NCBI GenBank assembly: GCA_016839955.1
Contig: JAEOTI010000252.1
Span: 1-22,661 of the forward strand
DNA from: Candidatus Hodarchaeota archaeon
GTDB taxonomy: Archaea; Asgardarchaeota; Heimdallarchaeia; Hodarchaeales; YT1-057
Direction of reading: 5' to 3'
DNA: 22,661 bases
How positions within the stretch are numbered: position 1 is the stretch's first letter; the number at the start of each line of letters is the position of its first letter. The position numbers and the translations under genes are program-made. The notes beneath the pieces were generated by a model that did not search any database, had not been told where the DNA came from, and was given only the letters and a program-made list of their open reading frames with translations. Below, one piece after another: positions 17,701 through 22,661 of this stretch.

Positions 17701-18488
17701 TCGAAAACTTCTCGATAATCATCTCCCTGGAAAAGGTCTCGTGCTAAACCAGCTAATTCATTAAGAGCTGCATCAGCTTCATCTGCACTATTAACAGATT
17801 TATCAAAATTGACAAGAATGAGATTAACGGCCTTTTCATACCTTGTATGTTCAGCAACTAAGGGTTGAAGAGCATCGAGTCGCATAACTAAAGTATTGGC
17901 TTGGTTTTCCCGACCTCTATCCTCATCTTTGAATATATAATCAATAGTTTTATTGAATTGTAGTTTAAATGAGCCTTCTGCAAAAATAATGGTTAAATTT
18001 TCCCCTACACCAACCCCTAGTTCTTCTGCTAGGTTTTCACCAATAAGAAATGGATTAGTCTGATTAAGATCGATATTACCTCCACTTTTTGCTTTATATT
18101 CCCCAAAACCACTTTCATTAATTGGAACACCAACTAAAGGGACACCAAGTTCTAGTCTTCCTTCATTTGGTTCAAATGCGGTAACACTTAATGATAAACG
18201 CCCAGTAAGTGCATTAATTGATTTCAAATCTTCAGCAGCTCGGTTTAAATCCCAGACAGCTGATTCATTGAAGTATGGTTCCTGGACAGGAACTAGTTGA
18301 GCTTCATAAGAACCAAGGGTTCTAAGGAAAAAGTTCTGCCAACCAACCTTTGTACTCTCCATACTGACTTGAACACCTAGTAATAAGGATACTCCTAAAG
18401 AAATTCCCAAGATTGCATAAAAATTCCTTACTTTTCGTCGTTTAACTGTCTTCCAGGCATATTTCAAAGAAAATAATTTGGGGCTCAT
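14766..18488 (-). CDS. Double FtsX/MacB-like ABC transporter permease, 1240 residues
   Basis: One chain holds two MacB/FtsX halves. A first membrane helix (about 22-42) follows the basic 'KTVKRRKVRNFY'. A large extracytoplasmic region (43-490) comes next, then an FtsX domain (about 495-630) with the coupling loop 'REQQVGILRAIGTKRKQI'. About four extra membrane helices (640-765) bridge to the second half: 'MASKKVRSTLVFAIF' with its helix (about 795-815), a second extracytoplasmic region (820-1105), and a final FtsX domain (1108-1240) with 'RKREIGMMRSLGFRKLDV' and the usual ending 'IPSYLASRIPPSDALRYVG'. It should act as lipid or lipoprotein exporter or as a mechanotransmitter, as in MacB, LolCDE and similar systems; cargo is unknown. 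The first extracytoplasmic domain carries 15 N-x-S/T sequons. ATG 18488 is preceded by GGATGGA. Both ATPases follow at once downstream. Confidence 0.9.
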   Translation of the reverse strand: MSPKLFSLKYAWKTVKRRKVRNFYAILGISLGVSLLLGVQVSMESTKVGWQNFFLRTLGSYEAQLVPVQEPYFNESAVWDLNRAAEDLKSINALTGRLSLSVTAFEPNEGRLELGVPLVGVPINESGFGEYKAKSGGNIDLNQTNPFLIGENLAEELGVGVGENLTIIFAEGSFKLQFNKTIDYIFKDEDRGRENQANTLVMRLDALQPLVAEHTRYEKAVNLILVNFDKSVNSADEADAALNELAGLARDLFQGDDYREVFEPSVGQNNFSLSHFPQSAEIQVFQFLDEDVSSLNWTTSATATLITNQTAGTATIQNTGIINSAYIEYNFTNMLNTTLLGNLSTLGKGTQGSTVQVYTSNGTTPFELILDRAIPRTLKDPISAPLNSSYLLKSIRIFPVEPDTEYTIDYIGIGQTFIHNQTANFGSELLVDNQYVINVDERQIELSSNWQTTYTNATDIMVVYDGTQYKRDYGTGFFFYFSTKYIIMEFIDYFTDLMGQMLTIFGSLIILAGLLLIVNIQLASVQEREQQVGILRAIGTKRKQILTTTIIETILLGIIGSFIGIIVGILYGTFLVYAMGWAFGYPAHEIPIIATPFTVQLSFIVGFLISILTSILPAMKASRINIVEVIRGISPPEERKFGMKGFYVGLFLLLLGIILSLVFPQEPWKGPDAFKDVDDAEVLYFIMLLPVVGISLMGSYFFSKRWSLNIMSFSLLFWPIFNGFVIVPEWIKEGDGGMFYIIGIALSLIAGTCLFIGVNLDYLATAVQQVIGILPGMKAIALLAMQQMASKKVRSTLVFAIFSVVLTLNIFVAVWSYSWRYGTDELAELSSGGTDVIVVADQAVPISVNLANSLHDNFTNQGADLVRGYSVSSSTTPTYLDEDDDYDDAQFTPLLILDNQSFWRDDQFNQDGWTFQFELQGKKVDEWEQITDFDRTKKAVLKEDHDAWWHIANDSRIDGKPVAITPTLGEVSFTGGTGVEPGDSIWLLDKSYIKIEFIVGAIHWGNALTDWQLGLEAEGPPTASNTIFVSEKQAENLLAFSEGHSTHSLFLVEAPGHKLRDNRNVNLAREIEEWANGESGWFRQKNGIYGIAAIPVWNIFETQLDGMYRFFTFMQIFTSGGFIVGLLGLLVVSMRSVQERKREIGMMRSLGFRKLDVTSAVLFELILMGVIGLVVGMFNGGILAWVLVDVNSGGVAKYLIPWDIIGLYTAVILGSAFLAAIIPSYLASRIPPSDALRYVG

Positions 18489-18743
18489 TTCGTCTTAATC
18501 CATCCTAACACATAATTTCGATCTATAAATTGATAAAATATAATTGAAATTCTCGAATAATTAGTATTTTTTCCTTTAGTAGTGGTTATTTCTCTTTGTT
18601 ACCAGTAGTAAAGCAATTCCTCAACGATGAGTGCCAACTAGAGTGAAAATGTCTAAAGATTATTGACTAATTCTGTATAATGTAAAGATAAGTAGAATCT
18701 TTTATGTATCATGAATAAGGTCAAAATGGTACTTCGAGAAAAT
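18489..18743. other. Intergenic region between ABC operon and longin-propeller gene
   Basis: Both flanking genes read leftward, so this 255-base gap should carry the ABC operon promoter. On the minus strand, TTTATAGA-like sequence around 18520-18530 could serve as a TATA box. A weak five-pair stem (CTTCG/CGAAG) sits near 18735-18755 at the end of the upstream gene. I see no coding frame. Confidence 0.4.
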
Positions 18744-20444
18744 CTACCGAAGAGTTAACTTGTGAATATCAATTTTTTCCTCTTCTTCGTCATCTTCTGT
18801 AATCATTTGTTTAATTCTCGGAATGAATTCACTTTCAAATGTCTTTAATTCTACATTAACTTCTTCAAGTAATTTTATTGCTTCAGTTTGTTCTTTTGCA
18901 AGCGTTTTAGGTAGCCACCACGGTTGTTTTAAATCTAAGACTCTTTTGTAAGAATTAATCCGGGATCTATAGAGTCTTGCCTTCATTACGATTTTTTTCC
19001 CTTCTTTTTGAATATCAAAATCTCTTGTTCTTTTTAGCCAATCATCAATCTCATTCAGATTATTGTAAACACTTTCTATCTTATTTTTTCCAGCTTCTAA
19101 GATTTGTATAGAGTCTTTAAATTGGATATCTCTCCAAATACGAATATCAGTCCATTTGGAACAAGTGATAAGAAGATCTTCTTTTTTAACGTATTCAGCA
19201 AAACCAATTGGGTTCTCGTGTGCTGTAAGTTTGATTTTAAATAGTTTAGCTGGATTGGAAAAAGGAATCAAGATATTAACTAATCCATCTATATATCCAA
19301 GAATTAATGCATCAAGATCTAAATCAAATTTTGAATAACAAACATTTGCTTCTTCTATTCGAACTGGTAATTTCTCGGTTGTTTTTCGGTTTGTATCGTA
19401 AATCAATAAATTTTGCTTATTTGTGGTCACTATAAATGATCTTTGACGAGAAAAGCGAGTCGCGGAAGTAATTTCCTCATCAGCAGTCAATCTAATTGTT
19501 CCTTGATCAACCTGCTCAAGCATTTTCCCTTCTATATAGGATACAGAACCATCTACGTAAATACAAATAATTTCTTCTTCTTCAAAAGCATAATCAGAGG
19601 TAATCATTGTTTTTCCGATTTCAGTATCGGCGGAAATTAGTGTTTTGGAGCTTAATTGGAAAGTTGAGATATAATCAGGTTCTAAGATTAATAATTTGTC
19701 AGGGTTATACGGATTACTCATTGCTCCTTGAACGTGACGGTTAATAGAAAATTTATCACTTGTCATCCAGGTGCTGCTGTCCCAAACCAGAGTTTCTCCA
19801 GTCTCAGAAATGCTGATGACATTTTTTTCAACTGAAAGGATTGAAACTATAGGGCTGGTATGCCCTTCAACAAAAAATACAGATCCTTTTCTAGTTATAT
19901 CCCATATTTTCAAAAACCGATCCGCGGAGCCAGTAACTAATTCACCCTTTAGGGTAAATAATTGACTTGTAATTACACCAACATTGTCAATAATTTCTTC
20001 ATTGGCGAATTGAATGAAGGTTTCCTTTCTTTCTAATAATCCATTAAAAACTAAATAGGATTCTACCTCAGATTTTGTCGAGGCATAATCATCTAATTGT
20101 ACAAAACCTGGAGTGTCACGTTGAGTTCGTAAATAACGGTCTAGCACAAATTCGAGTGATTCTGTTAACTGCCGACTTTTAGAAAAGTCTAAAGGAGTTT
20201 CTGCAACTGCAAAAAGATCTTTTTTTTTCCTATAATATAATTGACGATCTTCAAGAATAACTCCATGGATTTCAGACCCTTTGAAAAGTCCAGTAAGTTC
20301 TGTGAATGCAAGTAATAGTCCGGCCATCATGTCTGCATCAACAGAATCTTCAGAACTACCTTCAACGCTGAAATGAGTTAGTAATAATCCTTCTGCTGTG
20401 AATAACCACAAATTTTGGATAGGCGCACTTGATTGGCTCTCCAT
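18744..20444 (-). CDS. Longin-like domain fused to WD40-type beta-propeller and helical tail
   Basis: Residues 10-108 look like a longin/roadblock-type (profilin-like) domain: 'NLWLFTAEGLLLTHF' is the first strand-turn-strand, 'DADMMAGLLLAFTELTGLF' the helix, 'EIHGVILEDRQLYYRKKKDLFAVAET' the central strands, and 'SRQLTESLEFVLDRYL' the last helix. Residues about 150-440 form a beta-propeller with WD-type blade endings: 'TGSADRFLKIWDI' (171-183), 'GHTSPIVSILSVE' (194-206), 'ETGETLVWD' (214-222), 'NLLIYDT' and 'LLITCSKWTDIRIWRDI' (424-440). Residues 445-550 are helical, probably coiled coil, followed by an acidic run 'EDDEEEEK'. No signal peptide or membrane span is seen, so it is cytoplasmic. 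ATG 20444 is chosen over TTG 20462 because AAGGG lies before it. Longin and propeller domains meet in eukaryotic membrane-traffic regulators of small GTPases; that role here is inference. Confidence 0.75.
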   Translation of the reverse strand: MESQSSAPIQNLWLFTAEGLLLTHFSVEGSSEDSVDADMMAGLLLAFTELTGLFKGSEIHGVILEDRQLYYRKKKDLFAVAETPLDFSKSRQLTESLEFVLDRYLRTQRDTPGFVQLDDYASTKSEVESYLVFNGLLERKETFIQFANEEIIDNVGVITSQLFTLKGELVTGSADRFLKIWDITRKGSVFFVEGHTSPIVSILSVEKNVISISETGETLVWDSSTWMTSDKFSINRHVQGAMSNPYNPDKLLILEPDYISTFQLSSKTLISADTEIGKTMITSDYAFEEEEIICIYVDGSVSYIEGKMLEQVDQGTIRLTADEEITSATRFSRQRSFIVTTNKQNLLIYDTNRKTTEKLPVRIEEANVCYSKFDLDLDALILGYIDGLVNILIPFSNPAKLFKIKLTAHENPIGFAEYVKKEDLLITCSKWTDIRIWRDIQFKDSIQILEAGKNKIESVYNNLNEIDDWLKRTRDFDIQKEGKKIVMKARLYRSRINSYKRVLDLKQPWWLPKTLAKEQTEAIKLLEEVNVELKTFESEFIPRIKQMITEDDEEEEKIDIHKLTLR

Positions 20445-20571
20445 GTTATGATTTCCCTTCAATGATCACTCATAGCTTTTTTAAAAATCTGATTTCTAAT
20501 ATGTAATCAAGTAATAAAAAAATCTATTTCTTCTTTGTTTTTGTATGAATTGGTTTGGAGATCAACATAAA

Positions 20572-21075
20572 ATGGAATACCTCCGAATTTCTTACGATGA
20601 TATGGACAAACTGACAAATGAGGTTTTTAAGCAAATTCAAGCAAGTGGTTTTCAACCTGATGTAATTCTAGGAATAGCTCGAGGAGGTTGGCTCCCAGCA
20701 CGAATTTTATCTGATTGTTACGACAGTATTGGTCTTGAAGGTGTCGAAGTAATCTCCGTGACCACAAAGTATTATGCAGGCATTGGAAAACGAGCAAAAC
20801 GTGTCGTTATGCATCAAGAGTATGGGAGATCTTTAGTCGGATTAGATGTACTCATTGTTGATGATGTTTCAGATACGGGTCACACTTTAGATTATGTTCT
20901 AAAATATGTTAAGTGGCTAGGTGCGCAGAGTATAAAATTAGCAACAGTCCTTTTTAAAACAGGAGCTATGAAACCAGATTATTATGCTAAAGAGGTAAAC
21001 CGGGATATATGGATTGTTTTTCCCTATGAACGGCGTGAATTTGAGCGAATAATCTCTAAGGAAGAAAGCGATTAA
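20572..21075 (+). CDS. Phosphoribosyltransferase (hypoxanthine/xanthine type, archaeal)
   Basis: This type I phosphoribosyltransferase of 167 residues transfers a phosphoribosyl group from PRPP to a base, most likely a purine in salvage. The PPi loop is 'GIARGGWLPARILSD' (34-48) and the PRPP loop is 'VLIVDDVSDTGHTL' (93-106), with the two acidic residues and the D-T-G-x-T phosphate loop intact. 'RDIWIVFPYERRE' near the end resembles the archaeal hypoxanthine/xanthine enzymes of the Gpt-like class. ATG 20572 gives the N-terminus 'MEYLRISYDDM', which matches relatives; the in-frame ATG 20545 adds nine residues, and the GGAG at 20557-20560 supports the later start. It is divergent from the longin-propeller gene with 127 bases between starts. 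The exact base cannot be told. Confidence 0.88.
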   Translation: MEYLRISYDDMDKLTNEVFKQIQASGFQPDVILGIARGGWLPARILSDCYDSIGLEGVEVISVTTKYYAGIGKRAKRVVMHQEYGRSLVGLDVLIVDDVSDTGHTLDYVLKYVKWLGAQSIKLATVLFKTGAMKPDYYAKEVNRDIWIVFPYERREFERIISKEESD

Positions 21076-21126
21076 TTTTTACTCTTAATTATAAAAAGAT
21101 CAATTTGCCTCTTTCTCAAGCTATTT

Positions 21127-21533
21127 TTAACTGAGAATGCATTCATATGCATTGTGTTGGGTACTTGGTTGCGAAAAAATAGGGGGTTGCAAGTATAGGT
21201 GGTATTTCGCCGGCCCAACCTCTCCATTTTTCTTTTCGAGGAAAAAATTAAAATTATTATCTGCATTGAGTTGGAAAATGTTTTCAGGGCACATGAAACA
21301 ATTTTCCGCAAACTCTGTAACCAATTCCTCTAATAAACCATCATTTGATTCTCCAAATAGACTTTTTTCAGATAAAAATGATGCTAGGATGGTTTTATAT
21401 CCTAATAGAGGATCATTTCGAATCTCTATCTCTCTTAATATTGTTTGATAAGGTTCTTCTGGACTAATAATTTCAATCTGTCTTTCGATGTGATTAAGAC
21501 TTTTAGATTTGTCTTATTCTTCAAATTTAACAT
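21127..21533 (-). pseudogene. Unknown protein gene with a single-base frameshift
   Basis: On the minus strand, ATG at 21533 opens 'MLNLKNKTNLK' but soon hits a stop in its own frame. If one A is added to the A4 run (T-run at 21501-21504), the frame continues as 'SLNHIERQIEIISPEEPYQ', 'RNDPLLGYKTILASFL', 'GLLEELVTEFAENCFMCPENI' and 'YHLYLQPPIFSQPSTQ', ending at TAA 21127-21129. The restored protein would be about 135 residues, with protein-like composition throughout and one CxxC pair. The second-frame part has no start until TTG 21324. I do not recognise the family. It may be a pseudogene or carry a sequencing error in a homopolymer. Confidence 0.5.
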
Positions 21534-21594
21534 GTCCTTGGAATTATAAATAGATGTGTAAAAACGAATCATATCATTAAATTTGGAAATAAAA

Positions 21595-22263
21595 ATGAAG
21601 AACATTGAACCTGTGAAGAAAGAATGGTTTCACAAGGGGTATAATCAACTTCTAGTTCGAATTGAGAAATCATTAGCTCATTCGAAGTTTTGCTTTAATG
21701 TATATGGACAAGATCTCTGCCAAGTTAATATGTTAGACATTCAACAACTTCAAGACTTAACGATGAATGTATTAAACCTTAAATCAATGGATGTTGTTGT
21801 TGACCTTGGTTGTGGGGTTGGTAGAATCACTGAACACATAGCAAAAAAAACTCAAGCTTATCTAATAGGAATTGATAGCTCTAATTTAGCGATTCAAAGA
21901 GCATTAGAGCGAATAAAGGGAAAGAAATTGCCAATTGATTTTCAAGTTGGAGACATGAATAATCTTTCATTTAAATCCGCATCAATCGATGTTTTAATTA
22001 CCATCGATGTACTCTATATAGCAGATAACATTAAATCAACAATTCGCCAAATTAAGAGAGGACTAAAACGAAATGGAAAGATTGCTATCTTTCATAGCGA
22101 ATATGCTGATTCAGATAACCACATTATTAGTACAAATCCAGAAAATTCCCTAATATCACAAACTCTCGAAGAAAATTCCTTTCATCTACAAACATTTGAT
22201 TATACACAGAGTGAGAAAATAATCAGACAAAAACAAGTGTCTGTATTGAATGATCTTAAGTGA
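21595..22263 (+). CDS. Class I SAM-dependent methyltransferase, cut short by TGA
   Basis: The 222 residues from ATG 21595 hold a full Rossmann methyltransferase core: motif I 'VVVDLGCGVGRITEH' (67-81), the acidic SAM-ribose contact D94 in 'GIDSSNLA', 'FQVGDMNNLSF' (116-126) around the adenine contact, and 'DVLITIDVLYIAD' (132-144). The wording fits a broad archaeal/bacterial methyltransferase family of unknown acceptor. TTG 21583 is a longer in-frame start, but the ATG is preferred. The frame ends at TGA 22261-22263, yet reads on in the same frame for 40 more codons that look like the family's natural C-terminus, so the gene seems to have gained a premature stop. The core could still fold and bind SAM. 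Confidence 0.8.
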   Translation: MKNIEPVKKEWFHKGYNQLLVRIEKSLAHSKFCFNVYGQDLCQVNMLDIQQLQDLTMNVLNLKSMDVVVDLGCGVGRITEHIAKKTQAYLIGIDSSNLAIQRALERIKGKKLPIDFQVGDMNNLSFKSASIDVLITIDVLYIADNIKSTIRQIKRGLKRNGKIAIFHSEYADSDNHIISTNPENSLISQTLEENSFHLQTFDYTQSEKIIRQKQVSVLNDLK

Positions 22264-22386
22264 AACTTCCATCAAGAAGGGAACCTTGACATCTTCAAGG
22301 TTCGACTAGTTGAGGCAGAATGGGCCCTAAATCTCCTTGAACATGGGAAAGCTAGGCGAATTCTGTATTATGGTAAGCTTATATGA
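22264..22386 (+). pseudogene. Stranded C-terminal tail of the methyltransferase
   Basis: Directly after TGA 22261-22263, in the same frame, come 40 sense codons including 'NFHQEGNLDIFKVRLVEAE' and 'EHGKARRILYYGKLI', ending at TGA 22384-22386. Pattern E-G-N ... R-x-x-E-A ... G-x-A-R-R-x-L-Y is the usual end of this methyltransferase family. The tail overlaps the end of the convergent gene by eight bases. Confidence 0.65.
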
Positions 22387-22661
22387 GATCTTTCGTCATT
22401 CCTAAGAAATGAATTCGCTTCCATGGAAAGAGAAATCCTCGTTTGCTCGCAAATCGCTCATATTCTTCTATTTCATGATGGAGTCGACGATCCTCAAGAA
22501 ATGCTCCAATTATAGTGTAGATTGCTAACCCTCCAAAGCTGATCCACCCTAGAATATTCGAAGAAATAATAGCACATCCAATAAATAATTGCACAACTCC
22601 AGTATATATAGGATGTCTCATATATCTGTAGAGACCGTTAGTAACTAAAATACCTTCCTCC
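22379..22661 (-). CDS. Isoprenylcysteine carboxyl methyltransferase-like membrane protein (ICMT/PEMT family), C-terminal part
   Basis: The frame is open to the right edge, so the N-terminus lies beyond the window. The visible 93 residues start 'EEGILVTNGLYRYMRHPIYTG', the hallmark of the ICMT/PEMT family (G-x-Y-x-x-x-R-H-P-x-Y-x-G), which binds SAM at the membrane face. A hydrophobic pair of helices follows ('VVQLFIGCAIISSNILGWISFGGLAIYTIIGAFL' region), then 'EDRRLHHEIEEYERFASKRGFLFPW', the E-x-x-L...Y-x-x-Y-x-x-R...P box. The substrate could be a lipid or a prenylated or other thiol; many archaeal members are uncharacterised. The ATG at 22621 is internal to the motif and is not the start. 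Confidence 0.85.
   Translation of the reverse strand, partial: EEGILVTNGLYRYMRHPIYTGVVQLFIGCAIISSNILGWISFGGLAIYTIIGAFLEDRRLHHEIEEYERFASKRGFLFPWKRIHFLGMTKDLI

Noticed and set aside
21137..21448. A 103-residue plus-strand frame in the gap after the phosphoribosyltransferase gene.
   Set aside because: It is low in protein-like pattern and lies opposite the minus-strand frame, which has better composition and a coherent continuation after one base is restored.
1..22661. CRISPR arrays, insertion sequences, tRNA or rRNA genes.
   Set aside because: No regularly spaced repeats, transposase-like frames, terminal inverted repeats or clover-leaf signatures were seen by eye on either strand.

Overview
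The window reads as a low-GC archaeal chromosome segment. Several genes have TATA-like boxes (for example TTTATAAA at 8432-8439 and TATAAATT at 9152-9159). Ribosome binding sites match an archaeal/bacterial anti-SD, best seen as GAGGTGATC directly before the second ABC ATPase. TTG and GTG starts are frequent. A longin-like domain fused to a WD40-type propeller, a TPR protein, an archaeal phosphoribosyltransferase and a heavily sequon-studded extracytoplasmic domain suggest an Asgard-type archaeon (a Heimdallarchaeia-like lineage is my guess). No rRNA, tRNA or other lineage marker is present, so this placement is inference.

Layout. (i) 1-5736, plus strand: the end of a tandem GNAT acetyltransferase, a KamA-family radical SAM/PLP aminomutase whose substrate residues look like glutamate rather than lysine 2,3-aminomutase, a TPR protein and an MFS (GPH-like) transporter. 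(ii) 5851-8743: a GyrI-like/Cys-rich fusion protein (minus), a GNAT gene broken by an in-frame TGA at a conserved tryptophan, a DinB-like protein (minus) and a divergent winged-helix regulator. (iii) 9194-11770, plus: a small unknown protein followed by a full-domain CheA kinase and a CheY response regulator, with no receptor, CheW, CheB or CheR beside them. (iv) 18488-11796, minus: an apparent operon for a MacB/FtsX-type ABC system. It encodes a 1240-residue double-FtsX permease, a normal ATPase, a second ATPase with a helical N-terminal extension of about 430 residues, and a 59-residue membrane peptide. (v) 20444-18744, minus: the longin-propeller-helical protein, divergent from a phosphoribosyltransferase. 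(vi) 21127-22661: a frameshifted gene, a SAM methyltransferase cut by TGA shortly before its natural end, and the C-terminal part of an isoprenylcysteine-methyltransferase-like membrane protein running off the window.

The most unusual items are the longin/propeller fusion, the ABC ATPase with an unrecognised large N-terminal domain paired with a heavily sequon-bearing permease, the glutamate-type KamA protein beside a GNAT gene, and the isolated CheA-CheY pair. Three genes show single-base lesions (two TGA, one frameshift). Reassignment of TGA is unlikely because tryptophan is otherwise TGG and several intact genes end in TGA.
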